From: Limnanthes douglasii subsp. nivea
Lineage: Eukaryota > Streptophyta > Magnoliopsida > Brassicales > Limnanthaceae
Assembly (NCBI GenBank): GCA_036936605.1
Contig: JAUPFV010000001.1
Coordinates: forward strand, 32,187,900 to 32,251,899
Length of the DNA: 64,000 bases
Reading direction: 5' to 3'
The notes below the pieces were generated by a model that was given only the letters and a program-made list of their open reading frames with translations, was not told where the DNA came from and did not search any database. Both the position numbers and the translations under genes were made by a program. Positions within the stretch are counted from its first letter, which is position 1. Every line of letters begins with the position of its first letter. Shown here piece by piece: positions 25,601 to 36,898 of this stretch.

Positions 25601-25900
25601 GCGACATGCATTGGAAAAGACTCGTTAGACTATGATATGATCTATTTTGGAAAATATTGGTTTGATAGGTTGTTTGTTGAGCTAGGTGAATTGGAAGCTA
25701 GTGGAGTGGAGATCACTAAGCTTACACTAGGAGCAATAATTGTTGAATTCTTCAGTTTTCGTAGTTCATTTCTTCGAAGAGCACTACGCTCCTCTAGCTT
25801 ATAGATAGATTTGTAATCTCTTAGTGTAACCCATGAGGTTCTTTGATCTTGGGCCGCAATGGCTTCAAGATCAGTCCAGAGAGGGATACGATCAAGAGCG
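22609..25900 (-). pseudogene. Decayed L1-like LINE with A-rich 3' end
   Basis: From high to low coordinates the minus strand shows endonuclease-like SIYKLEERSALRRNELRKLK (~25.8 kb) and LHSTSFQFT..NKQPIKPIFS (~25.7 kb). The segment before the reverse transcriptase follows (~25.15 kb). The RT entry ITCHEIKNSLFSINS is at ~24.9 kb and the zinc-finger-like RVT tail (YVRWTKLVWYKYYIY, FLIKWLVIHGKL) at 23.3-23.6 kb. The T-rich tract at 22609-22640 fits a poly(A) tail of a minus-strand element. The FADD catalytic box is not preserved (CCIGNLMFF-like near 24.4 kb). Numerous stops and frameshifts mark it as dead. Confidence 0.8.
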
Positions 25901-26379
25901 TCGTTAAATGCATATATAGAAGTAAAACATAAAAAAGGGAAGTTAAGACTTCTAGCTTTACAATGAATGTATTACCCGTAAGAGGATAACATGAATCTGA
26001 TTGTGAAGTGTACTTTAGGTAAGCAGACCTTAGTTTCTATAAGGATTATTGTAGATATACTATTATTGATAATAAAGTCACTAATATATTTTTGTCATGC
26101 TGGGTCATTCAACCTACAAAAATTTCAATAAACAATAAACATTAAAAACTTACAGTGAATGTTATTTGACAATCGACTGAAACTATATCTTTACATTTTT
26201 ATGAATAATTTTTTAGACTTCATTTGATAAAAGAAAAATGTTCTATCTTATTCCATGCATCATAAAACAACATAAAATTATCCAAGAGAAAACATACCAG
26301 ACTTGAAGAGATGATGATCTAAAATCTCGTGAAACGTGGTTTAAATTAGGTGATTGTAACTCCAAGTAATTTCATAATA
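25901..26379. other. AT-rich DNA between two opposed LINEs
   Basis: No gene seen. It may hold the decayed 5' part of one or both flanking LINEs. Confidence 0.35.
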
Positions 26380-26490
26380 GTATCAGAGCCATGAGGGCAA
26401 GAAACAAAACTCTTGCCATCAACACCGCTAACGGGACCATGTGAACCAACCCAAATGATATTTTTAATACCTTTGTGAACTACTTCTCAA

Positions 26491-26549
26491 GCCTCATTAG
26501 CACTAGTAGTCCCCTATGCGGCATAGGGGACTACTAGTGCTAATGAGGC
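26491..26549. repeat. Perfect 59-bp palindrome (29-bp arms, 1-nt centre)
   Basis: The arm 26491-26519 is followed by a single G (26520) and its exact reverse complement at 26521-26549, with no mismatch. A smaller nested pair (AGGCATA/TATGCCT) adjoins on the right. It falls inside the LINE, just after the VNYFSSLI-like coding segment, and duplicates that coding stretch in reverse. Confidence 0.95.
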
Positions 26550-28669
26550 ATAGGCTATGCCTACCCGGATCTTGATAAATTCGATCTCTTATAACTACCA
26601 AAATCAGCCCTCTTGACAATAATAACTTGATTAGACCTATCATTGATGATAATAATAAAAATTCTCTTTTGACATTAATAACAACAAAGACCCTGGCCCT
26701 GATTGTTTTACCGCCAGTTTTTTCAAGTATTGTTGGTCCATCATTAGAATTGACTTTTATAAGGTGGTCAATCATTTTTTCTGCCATGGCAAGATGAACC
26801 CTATATGGAACAAAACCATGATTTCATTCATCTCTAAAATTGACTCCCCCCTTCTCCCCTCTGATTTTAGACCGGTCACCTACTGCAATATGATCTATAA
26901 GGTTATCTAAAATATCATTTCAGCCGAATCAAAATCGCTCTCCCCTCCCTGATTGACTCATCACAGTCTGCTTTTGTTTATGGATAAAGTATCTCGGATA
27001 ATATCTTGCTTAATGAGGATCCCATGCATGGCTACCATACGAATAGAAAAGGTCCAAGATGTGCTTTAAAAATTGATCTCACGAAGGCCTTTGATAATGT
27101 TCGATGGATGCTCCTCTTAAATGTCATTTACCTTATGGATTTCCTTAATAAAGTGATTGGCTGGATCCTCCATTGTGTCTCCTCACCATCCGATTCCATC
27201 ATCATCAAAGGTAACATTTACGGTTCCTTCAAAGGTAAAAAATTCCTCTCACAATGAGACCTTCTCTCACCGTATCTTTTTGTTATTGTTATGCAGGTTC
27301 TGTTTAGCATTTTTCATGAAAAGAGCCAAGATCCTACCTTTAGCTTTCACTAGAAATGCCATAAATTGAAAATCATCAACATGTGTTTCGCGGATGACCT
27401 AATAATCTTATGGAGAGCCAACATGGACTCAATCAACTTAATCAAGCAAGTTCTCGAATAATTTTCCATGTTATATGGCCTCTCTCTAAATCCCAACAAA
27501 AGTCATGCCTAACTTTCTGGGGTCACATATAACATGCAGCGCAACATCATCTTTATTCTTGATTTCAATGAAGGAACACTCCATATCAGATATATGGGTT
27601 TATTACTTCCAGACTGACTTACAACGACTGTAGATCGATCTTCCACAAAGTTACCAAACAAATTAATTTTTGGACTTCCACGCACCTCTCACATAGTGGA
27701 AGACTCAAAATTTTAAAATTTGCACTATTCACCAGCCAAGTTTATTATTCTTTGGTTTTCATCATTTTTGTCCGCGTGCTGAATAAGATATCCCAATTCT
27801 TTAAAAGATTCCTACTGTAAGGATCTAAGATGAAAGTTAATGATGCAAAAGTGGTCTGAAACAAAATTATCTTGCCTACATATGAGGGCATTCTTGGGAT
27901 CATTAACCTCAAGATTTGGAATCAAGTGGCTGCTCTTAAGAGCTTTTGGTCAATATTGACTAACAATCATGCCTTAGTTTGGGCCCGTTGGATTAACTCC
28001 GAAAAGATAAAAGATAAAAACCTTTGGAGCCTCCAAATGGGTTTTTTCCCGACCTATGGATAAAGAAAACTTCTCAAACTCAGAACCCTTGCTGCTAGCC
28101 TCTATAAGGTTTTAGTTGCAATAGTACCTCTACCTTATATTTGGTATGACCCTTGGCTTTTTAGCACATCCCTTATTGACCGTTATGGTCCTACTATCAT
28201 CAGGTATGCTCGTTCTCATGACAAGAGAATGGTATCATATATTATATGTAATGGCTCATGGAACTGGCCCTCTTAGATCCGTTTCAGTTGAAGATCCCAC
28301 CAACAATATTTCCTTGAAGTTAGAGATGCTATTAACTTACTCTCGCCCCCGTCTGATCGGGAAAATTGTCTCATTTAGATTCCAAATCAGATTCGTGATA
28401 GTTTCCCTATAAGTAGTACGTACAAGTTCATCAAACTCGCCGCCCTAAAATTATCTTGGGTATGGGTGAGATTCGGTCGGTTTGGTCGGTTTTTTACATA
28501 TATTTAAACCAAACCGAAATAATTCGGTTTATAAATTATTAAACCGATTAATTAAAATAATATTGGTTTTTTTTTTCGGCTTCGTTTTTTCGGTTTCGGT
28601 CAGTTTTGGTCGGGTTTTCGGTTTCAACATCAATGTGGTTCGGCTCGGTTTGGTTTGGTACGGTGCGGT

Positions 28670-30068
28670 AGAATCTGCTAGTTCTTCCTATTTGACCCAA
28701 AACCGATCGATCTAGCCATGAACAGGTTGAAGAGAGCTCTCACAGGCCTTGGAGGACCAAACCCACGTATGTGGTAAAATACAGGGATGAATTGTGGCTA
28801 GAGGTGAAAGGCCAGAGACGATGGAATGCAATGGGATGGATGGTAGAGGGATGCATGCGCCCATCATCGTTGTTGTTAGGGCTTCCGTATTTTGCCTGCC
28901 CATGCTTTCTTTCCTCTCCCGCGGGCGGGAAGAGTTCGTTCGCCAAGTCCGAACTCTCACTTGATCGTCGATGACGGTTCTCTTCGATGCTAGCAACCGC
29001 GTTTGACCCTTTTCGCGCTTCTTTCAATTTCCTTACATTTTAGCTGAAGGAGAGACTTGACCTTTACTTAGAGAGGGGCAAGGCTACCACACCCTTCCGT
29101 GCTCGTAGGTTGACTCCCCTATGCATCCCCGGGTGGACTAAAGCCAAGTGGGAGGTGGTATCGTAGATTTCTACCATTTCCGGAAAGTGAACGAAGAGCC
29201 TCCCTTTCCCCTTCTCACAATGTTCCCAAACTTGCTCAAGAATCAAAGTGGGCACTACGAAGTGCCTCACGTGAGAGGTGCACCATGTTGAGTTGATAGG
29301 AATCGGCAAAGACCTTCTCACGTCCTCGAGGGCAGCATTCATGACAATCATCACTAGTTTCTCGTGGGGGCATGGTATGGCTTTGTTCTTGGTGTTGTTT
29401 AATAGATGTCGAGTGTCGTTTTTTCTCGCCCGAGAATGAGAATCTCCATCTACTCTAAGTTGGCGAGCTAGAACTCTTATGTCAGGTTGGTTTTTCAAAA
29501 GACTTTCTCTTTACCCTTTGCATCTTCATCTTTTTGAAAGCTCAGACCCATTCTTCTGGATTTTCATTAATCCTATTTCAGGTGCAAAGCCTCTTCAATA
29601 AAGACCTCTTTCTTTTTTCTCATTGATTTTGTTGATTGAAAGAGGATAAGCGCTATCCCTTGAGTAAAGGGAGGGTTTGCTACAGTGATTCAGGCGGTTG
29701 GTGGCCCCTTCGAGAGTTGCGGGTCCTTGCCGCTGCATGAGTGGTAGCTTGCGCTCAAAACTCCTCCGACACGAGTCCTAGTCGTTGCGCTGCGGTCCAT
29801 TTCCCAGCTTCGCTTGCACGATTTGCACTTCTGATTGGTTCCATCCATCCCAGACCCTAATAAATCAGGGATGAAGGGGTCATCTAGTCAAGCGGTTCGG
29901 GTTCTCGGTCGTGGATCATCCTTTGGTTACCAGATGATGGGAATAACCAAAGCAGAAATTATGAAATGAGCACGAAATGTCAATAGATGAATTGTTTCAT
30001 TATTCGTTATTTCCGGGTCTTTTCGTTGCATTAACTTATAACAAGAAAGAACCACCAGCACCAGCGTT
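28670..30068 (+). other. Nuclear insertion of plant mitochondrial DNA (NUMT)
   Basis: About 1.4 kb of sequence with clearly higher GC interrupts the MITE. Its right end is the start of the mitochondrial ccmFN gene with its upstream region. The rest has the mixed-composition look of plant mitochondrial spacer DNA (for example CTCCCGCGGGCGGGAAGAG at ~28.92 kb). The 9-mer CGGTGCGGT lies at both junctions (28661-28669 and 30069-30077). The last copy overlaps the ccmFN coding sequence, which points to microhomology at the join. The open frames within 28712-29498 match nothing I recognise. The mitochondrial origin of the left two thirds is inferred from composition and continuity. Confidence 0.75.
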
Positions 30069-30076
30069 CGGTGCGG
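29977..30076 (+). pseudogene. ccmFN: Truncated 5' end of mitochondrial ccmFN
   Basis: The frame MSIDELFHYSLFPGLFVALT...NKKEPPAPAFGA matches the first ~33 residues of CcmFN, the mitochondrially encoded haem-lyase subunit of the cytochrome c maturation (CcmABCDEF-type) pathway. It then runs into the MITE at GGTGCGGTC and becomes unrelated AT-driven sequence to the stop near 30174. PPAPAFGA has two extra residues relative to the usual PPAFGA, suggesting a small duplication or species variation. It cannot function in the nucleus: there is no transit peptide, and most of the protein is missing. Confidence 0.8.
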
Positions 30077-31150
30077 TCGGTTCGATTTTTTTTGAATTAT
30101 TTTCTAATTTAAAAAAAATTATAATTTATATTAAACTAATTATTAAACTTTTTATATTTATAATAACGAAATAATAATAAATAACACCTAACTATTAAAC
30201 TCTTTTATATTTATAATAACAAAATATTAATAAATTAATAAATATATGTACTTTTACTATACATTTTGTCCATATAAGTAGATTAATAAATACATGTACT
30301 TTTACTATACAATGTGTCCACTAGGGCATATGAGGATCTTAATATGTCCTCTTAGACCAGCTCACCAAACTATTAATATAATGAAATAATGGTATGAAAA
30401 CTATATATCATTCGGTCGATTTCGGTTCTATTCGGTTTAAAATTCAGAAAAATCGAAAACCGACCGAATTTAATTTGGTTTGAAAAATAAATACCGAAAC
30501 CGAATTTTGTTTTCACTAAATTGACCAAATCGACCCATTTTGGTTTGGTTCGGTCAGTCGGTTCGGTTTTTTTCGGTTTTTGCTCACTCCTAGTTTTGGG
30601 TTTCATTAGTTTGTACCATATTTAACAGCCCATACACTCATTCGTTGCTTCCCTTTCTATTTAGGGTAAAGTTTCCACTTGTGACAAACTCAACGATTAA
30701 GGTTTCGCTTTTTCCCCTGATTGTGTCATCTGCAATAACGCTTCTGAATCCATCAACCACATCATGGTTAATTGTTACTTCACATGACAGATTTTGGAGG
30801 CAATTTTAAGAAAAATTGGCATACTGAACCTTTCTGCTGTTTGACCTTTTTGGTTCTCTGTTGCTAGCACTTGGATATTAACCACCAACGGACATGACCA
30901 CTTATGACGCACCGGCTTCTGCGCGGTGATATATTATATTTGGAAAGAGAGGAATACTATAGTTTTCATCGAGATCCATTCGTCGGGATCCGCTATTGCT
31001 CATCATATTTTATCAGATTTCAGCTACAAATTTCATGTCACTAGAATTTGATGGCCCGAACAGTTTGTAGCTTTTGTTGTCTTCCACTTGTTTATCACAT
31101 ACCATGTTATCCATACTTTAAACGTAATTTAACAAGTTTCATTTTTGTTT

Positions 31151-31599
31151 AACATTATCACCGCAGTATGCCCCGGAAATATATGTAAAATTTATTTTAT
31201 CTATATTATTATTTTATATATAAAGATAATAATGTAATAGGATATGTCACTTGTCTCGAAAAAAATAATTCCTTTCGATTCCAAACAAACTTTTTGAAAC
31301 AACTGAATAATTTAAATAAAAGAAGCCCATTCTTTAAATAAAACCGGAAAGCCCTTCTTTAAATAAAATTTTGTTTTGATTAAAAAAAATAAAAAACAAA
31401 ACCATGAACCTATTATCCAAAATTAAATAAATCACAAAGACCACCCAATCAGCAATTTAAATTGATCACAAGGCCCACTATCGGACCAGACCAAAACCTA
31501 TATTCCAGGCCCAAAAGTAACAAAACCCTTGACATAAGATGATATCAGATGCTGTCTAAGAACAGGGAAAACAACAGACTATTCAAGGGTACTAAACAT
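31151..31599. other. AT-rich DNA with a short direct repeat
   Basis: It contains two near copies of AAGCCCWTTCTTTAAATAAA (about 31322-31371). No gene seen. It may include the LINE 3' untranslated end. Confidence 0.35.
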
Positions 31600-32360
31600 C
31601 ATTGTCGCTACAAAGACCTGCAAAAGCCGTCAAATTCGAGAAAGAGGAAGAAATCGAGTGATTACCATCAGCAACCCGGTTGCGGACTAGGGGAAGACCG
31701 AGCGCGAAAAGGGACTGAAACCGATGGATGCCGGTCGAGGAAGAACCCGGAGAAAATCGAGTGTGCTTAACAGAATCGGCGACCGGAGGGAAACCGCCAG
31801 CCAGCGCTCCCTAAACTTGGCAAATTGAACCTCCTCGATGTGCGACATGACACCAACCGCTGAAGATAAGACCACTCTGCCGTGAGAAAACCACCATCCT
31901 CTTTGGGACCCTTGAAGAAGGAAACTTGACAAAACAAATAGCGCTGACGAGAGAATGTGAGGTCACCTTGGTTTCAAAGGATTGATGGGACGGAGAGACA
32001 GGACACCAATCGTAGTAGGTAAGGCCACACTGCCGCGAGAAACCACTTTTCTCATTGGAACCCTCAATACAGGAGGAGCCATAACAACCATGGACCAGCA
32101 ATTCCTTTCAAATGCATTATCGAAAGGGCAGGCGTGGCTAGGGCTCTTAGTGGTTCCTGATAACCAAAAATTAGAGTCGAATAAATCGATAAAAACCGAC
32201 CAACCAATAAAGATAAAATCGGTTTGGAAGCTATAAAACCGATAATCCGTAAAGAACAGGAACCATAACATCGGACAAAATTGAAATGGACCGAACCAGA
32301 CTAAATCAAACCGAACTGAAAACTTTGTGATCCGATTAATGGGTTAGTCCGGTTCCTTTT
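31600..32360. other. GC-richer unidentified element with an internal ~153-bp direct duplication
   Basis: The blocks at about 31849-31920 and 32002-32073 are clearly related (GACACCAA... then CCACWCTGCCGYGAGAAA), a degenerate direct repeat of period ~153 bp. Composition is markedly less AT-rich than its flanks. The right edge (32200-32350) has CCGAACC/GGTTAGTCCGGTTCC motifs like those of CGGTT-rich MITEs. Open frames on both strands overlap heavily and show no domain. It may be a non-autonomous transposon or a captured gene fragment. Confidence 0.35.
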
Positions 32361-32699
32361 CGATAAAAATGATCTCATGGTGATATTTTTTTTGTGTGAA
32401 TTTGTTTGAAAAATATACAATAAAATTATTTATTATTTTATCTTTAAAAATACGATTTACATTTTCTTTGAAATCGTGAAAAACACTAAAAACTATAGAA
32501 TATGCGCATTTCCTATATAATTATCTTTTTAAGTTACGCAACATACGCTTAATTTTTTTTGTTGATATAGGGATTTAATTTATTGACTAAAATTCTTGAG
32601 CTATGTATTTATTTGTGAAATTATAATTTACAAAATTGTATCGATCACCGTGCGAATTCAAAAATAACTTACCAAATTGTCTAAATATTTGAAGTTAAA

Positions 32700-34650
32700 G
32701 GATGATATATTATCGAGAAAACAAATATTTTTTTCAAGAATTTTTTTCTTCATTTCTCAACATCAAGGTTCTGTTTCTGTCGTCATCAAGTGACAGGTCG
32801 ATTGCCAGTTCTCATCGAAAATCGTCATGGAAGATGAAAAAAACCTCTTCATCTGAGTCTCTAACCAAGTCTTCAACACTAACATCGAACTTTATCAATA
32901 ACCTTTCATTCAAGTTTGGTGCTCCTATTACGAGAAACAAAGATTCTTCACAAATGAATCAATTTAAGAATATAATTCACAATAACATGGATTCCAAGCT
33001 CCCTTCCTTACCTAGGAATAAGAATAACCTTAAGACTGTAAATGATAATCTTCGTTCCAACCCGAAAAGAATCACCAACTTGAAATCAAACTAAACTTTC
33101 GAACGAAGCCCTCCTCAACACTAAGCAACCCAGAATCACATGCAAGATAAAAAAAACCCAGAAAATCCAACCAATATCATACGTAAATATCACAAATAAA
33201 AAAAATCAAAGGAGATCCAGAATGAGAATGAAAAGATCAAACATAAAGGGGACCATATGGATATTCAGTTTACACCTTCAGAAAGACTCCTACAAAATTC
33301 GAAGCATACCTTGCTTTGATAATTTTCAAAATGAAGACCTCAAATGGTCATCATCTAGAAATTTTGGATGCTTTTTTGGATTCTTAGGTGAGTTCTTTGT
33401 TACTCAGTGGGACCTAAGGCATATTACGATAGAATTTGATATGCAAGAGGATCTTAGAAAATGATAGAGAATATACATTTGGACCATTGGATAAAAAATA
33501 ATGTGATTACTAAAATGGGAACCTTTCTTCAACCCTAATAGAGAATCTCCCATAACTCTTCTTTGGATTACTCTACCAAATTTAACGGAGTTCATATTCA
33601 ATGAGGATACTATTAGGTCAATAACTAAATCATCAAGCAACCCCCTAAATGTCTGGGTGCCTGCAAAGAATCGAGCTAGATCAAAGTCTGTTTGGAGCTT
33701 GATGTATCAAAGAAACTCATCAACAAGCTTTGGATAGGCTTTTGTGAAAATGATGGGTTCTCGCAATATATAATATATGGTGAATTTCCATCCTACTATT
33801 GTGGGTGTTATAATTTAGTCCACCAACATTCAAACTGTAAGAAACTATTACTACCTAAAGAAGACTAGAGCTTTAAACCAACCAAACCCAACCTTTATCT
33901 CATAGTCAATCACACAATCAAAATGTTGTTTTGATAGAAGTGAAATCCATTATCATCAAATATATACAACAAGATCAAAAAACATGTAACCTAAACGATT
34001 CAATACATCAAAGGAAGAAAGATAACACGAAAATCTGGAATACACTCACCCAAATCTCAATAGGTTTTAGTAATGAACTTAAGAAAAATTCACTCTCTAA
34101 AAATTCAGTATCTATCAAAGAAAACAAGTCACCAAAGTCAATTACTATAAAAAAAGGAAACGAGAAATATAGTATAGAGCTTAATGACTTACACATGAAG
34201 CATTGTAAAAAATAAAAACAAGAAAGTTTTTTTTACAGATTCTAAAGACTCTGATACCTTTGTAGTAGAGACATATTCTCCTACCCAAAATACCATAGAA
34301 AGCCTACTTTCTTTGTCCTTGTAAACTTGAAGTAGGTAAGGATTTTAAAAAGTTTCTAAGCAGAAAAATAAAAAAAGGCTAAAAACAGAAACATCAAAGT
34401 ACTGATTTCCTACCAAATTCCTATTATCTAAAGGGTCTGGAAGAACCTTCAAAAAAATGTCAAAATGACCATCACCATTCTATACTAGAATGTGATGGCT
34501 CTAGGAAACAAGGCAACAGTTAGAAGGATTAATTCAATTGAAAGGTTTCATATCTGATTACTACTATTATGTAAATTGCTATAAGTTAGTAGGTATAATA
34601 CATCCAGTTGATTTGAAAGGCAATAAAAAGGGCCAAATAACTAAATCTAC
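32700..34650 (+). pseudogene. LINE 5' part: ORF1 (DUF4283-like) and start of the endonuclease
   Basis: Plus-strand frames contain a DUF4283-type RNA-binding region: FGFLGEFFVTQWDLRHITIE and FDMQEDLRK (33.37-33.46 kb), then ITLLWITLPNLTEFIFNEDT and NPLNVWVPAKNRARSKSVW (33.55-33.70 kb). A Cys/His tail (CWGCYNLVHQHSNCKK) follows at ~33.80 kb. Around 34.47-34.55 kb, TITILY*NVMALGNKATVRR is the usual start of the LINE ORF2 endonuclease. The frame is shifted and stopped several times. ORF1 resembles that of the LINE at 53.5-55.0 kb (LPNLLEYMFNEETM). The element appears cut off soon after the endonuclease start. Confidence 0.7.
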
Positions 34651-35469
34651 AGTGATAACAACCTGAGAAGAAGGATCTCATGAAGATAAAAAAGCTACGA
34701 AAATTGAATCAAAGATAGAAAGATACAAATCGGAGTTCTAGGTACATGGTCTACCATAAATAGAGAAATTAAAAATCAAGAGAAGTTTCCTCCTTCATAT
34801 CACTTAAAATGAAGTTTCCTTTATTTCAAATTAGATGAGTTATTGGTTTCTTTAAAGAAAATATTAGATTGTGAAGAACTTCTTTTCCTCTCACAAATTT
34901 ATTTTTCACAATCAAGAAGGAAAAGATAGTCGTCAAAAGAGATACTAGCGAAAGGGTTAGGTAGTTGGAAAATCCCTTTAGTTCCCAATTTTTTTGGTTC
35001 AACTTTGGAATGTATTTGTGCTTAAATGCGTCTAACTTTAAATTTCAGTTTTCATATATTTTTTCTTGATAAAAACTATAATTAACTTATGTAATCTAAA
35101 ATATGTGAAACATAATCTTAATCAACTTACGAATAAAGTGTTTACGAAACCCAACTTGTGAAATTAATATTGGCAAAACATGAATTTAATTAACTTAAAA
35201 ATTAGGTTTGATTGAACTAACAAAATTTATGCTCAATAAAATTTAATGCAATAGAACTTAATTCAATATGCAAAATCAGAACATAACTGATTTATAAAAT
35301 AATGTTGACTTGAGAATAAAAGTAATAGAATCGAAGTAAAAAATAATAGGTGAGATTATCTTTTATCGATATTATTTTGTTCGTTTTTTTTAAATATTCG
35401 TATTTTAGATATTATTCTTAATTTATAGTTATAAAAATATAAACATTTAAATATTAATATTATAGTAAT
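34651..35469. other. AT-rich DNA, nothing recognised
   Basis: Repetitive AACTTA/GAACTTAATT-type words but no clear unit, and no gene. Confidence 0.35.
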
Positions 35470-36117
35470 CCGCTCACACCAGACAAGGTAGACGATGACG
35501 CCAAAGTAGGTACACCAAAAGTGTCATAAACTGGATGGAAGCTAGTTAGACGCCTCATAGATCCAACATACCCAATTGTTAGTGTGTTATAAATAAAAAA
35601 TTAAGTTTGGAGCTTGCGAAATCTCAAATGCTCTAAGTATAACAACAATTACAAATGATATGATAAATGGATTCATAAGATAAATTGCATAAGACACAAA
35701 CATGACATGTTGAACCTCAACTCATAAGATTATTACGAGTGTAAAGTTTTCATTGGATAGCAAGCCAAAAGACGAAAGAATGACGAGGAATATTAAACTT
35801 TGTCATACTAACCCTGGTCACCCAACACACGAGACAGATGTCCAAATGACCTTAGATGTCCTTGATAGTGAACTTGGTGATTTCTCTCTTAGCAATCGAG
35901 TAGTGGACATCGTTGTAGAGGATGTAGGATGAAGAGAGGAAAATGATAAGATGATTGATTTCCTGAATAGTTTGATGGTTTCTAGCAGGAGCAGACCTTA
36001 AGTGAAGCGGAAAATTCTAAAACCATAACGAATGATATCATAAACCTTAAGTTTTCTCCTCATACAAGAATCCCTAATAATACCGAGACCATAGTGGTTG
36101 GCTAAAGAGGTTGAGAG
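35470..36117 (-). pseudogene. LINE 3' portion (-), left of the gypsy insertion
   Basis: The minus strand reads HYGLGIIRDSCMRRKLKVYD next to the gypsy junction. It continues with REITKFTIKDI, then MTKFNIPRHSFVFWLAIQ (~35.76 kb), the zinc-finger-like RVT tail of a plant LINE ORF2. Stops and frame changes are present. The matching upstream part is on the far side of the gypsy element at 46606-46860, so a single LINE was split. Confidence 0.75.
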
Positions 36118-36858
36118 TGATAAGGGGGGATTCCCCAGAACGCGAGCAAGGAGCACTAAGAGTGTGGACTATGATGAGCAGTGAAGAATATAACAAGCTC
36201 TACGACATTGACGAGCTCAAAGACAGGTTGATAAAGACCTTTAATGAACTCAAAGGGGCATTGAGCTCGTCAGTGGATTGAGATCAATGACATATAAAAG
36301 TCGATAATGGAACGAACTCAAGAACATATACAGCATTGTTGAATTCAAGATCAGGATGAGGTCGACGACGTCAGAGAAGATTTGATCGATTGGACAAGGA
36401 GCGTGATGATAGGAAAAGACATAAAGAGAATAAGTGGAGTGCGTCATCAGTAAGCTCGAGCTCAGCGAATCAAACTAAACCTGGTTTCGTTCATTAGTGA
36501 GCTCGAGCTCAACAAATCAGAGCAAACCTGGTTTCGTCTAAAAGAGTAGTTCAGCTCAGATTGAAGTACAGATTGCATTCAGTGATTTTATTTGTAATAA
36601 AAACACACATTTTAACCCACGAGTTAAAACGTGTTAGTTATTCCACAAGTGTAGGGATAACAGTTGTAGTAGTTGTTTATTCCACAGTTATAGGGATAAT
36701 GGTATTAGTGGGCTAGTGGCGCTAAAAGCGTAACCTAATGTAACTACCCCCTAATCGGTGTATTATAAATAGGGAAAACCTATTGATGAATAAAATGATC
36801 TCTTTCTTGACTAAAAAAATATAGACTTACTGTGGCATAACTTGTTAGTTCATTAAAA
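36118..36858 (+). repeat. 5' LTR of the gypsy element
   Basis: It begins TGATAAGG, ends at TTAAAA (the counterpart of TTAACA in the other LTR) and is collinear with 45861-46600. It contains a TATA-like TATTATAAATAGGG (~36760) that probably starts the transcript. Confidence 0.85.
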
Positions 36859-36862
36859 AAAT

Positions 36863-36880
36863 TGGCACCGTCTGTCAGAA
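36863..36880 (+). other. Primer binding site of the gypsy element
   Basis: TGGCACCGTCTGTCAG lies a few bases after the LTR end, where the tRNA-primed minus strand starts. It resembles the TGGCGCCGTCTGTGGG primer site of many plant gypsy elements with two changes. The priming tRNA is not assigned. Confidence 0.6.
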
Positions 36881-36898
36881 CTCTTTAACCAATCACCA

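Larger units (their letters stand above)
28461..30592. mobile_element. hAT-like MITE rich in CGGTT motifs, split by a mitochondrial insert
   Basis: The ends are TATGGGTGAG on the left and, read inward on the minus strand, TAGGAGTGAG on the right (8 of 10 identical). Both are followed by repeats of CGGTTCGGTTTGGT type (left 28470-28669, right 30069-30580). Flanking octamers ATCTTGGG (28453-28460) and GTTTTGGG (30593-30600) match at 6 of 8 positions, as for an aged 8-bp hAT target duplication. Removing the element and one octamer restores the LINE frame (TCT TGG GTT TCA). Without the mitochondrial insert the element is about 0.73 kb and non-coding. Confidence 0.7.
26380..31150 (+). pseudogene. 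L1-like LINE fragment (+), interrupted by a MITE at 28461-30592
   Basis: Plus-strand frames give NPNDIFNTFVNYFSSLI (~26.45 kb), then SDFRPVTYCNMIYKVI (~26.87 kb), the palm segment CALKIDLTKAFDNVRW (~27.06 kb) and an intact catalytic box CFADDLIIL (~27.38 kb). LSLNPNKSHA (~27.48 kb) and GIINLKIWNQVAALKSFW (~27.9 kb) follow. The reading stops at AALKLSW (28.46 kb) and resumes at 30.60 kb with VSLVCTIFNSPYTHS, GKVSTCDKLND and CVICNNASESINHI, the zinc-finger-like tail, then YYIWKERNTIVF (~30.94 kb). The 5' end (ORF1, endonuclease) is absent, and many stops and frameshifts make the copy inactive. A 59-bp palindrome lies at 26.5 kb. Confidence 0.85.

Noticed and set aside
26379..26393. TATCAGAGCCATG resembling a copia primer binding site
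   Set aside because: No LTR or copia coding sequence adjoins it; the surrounding frame is LINE.
28712..29498. ORFs of 67-144 aa in the mitochondrial insert
   Set aside because: They overlap on both strands, match no mitochondrial gene I know, and are explained by higher GC content with few stops.
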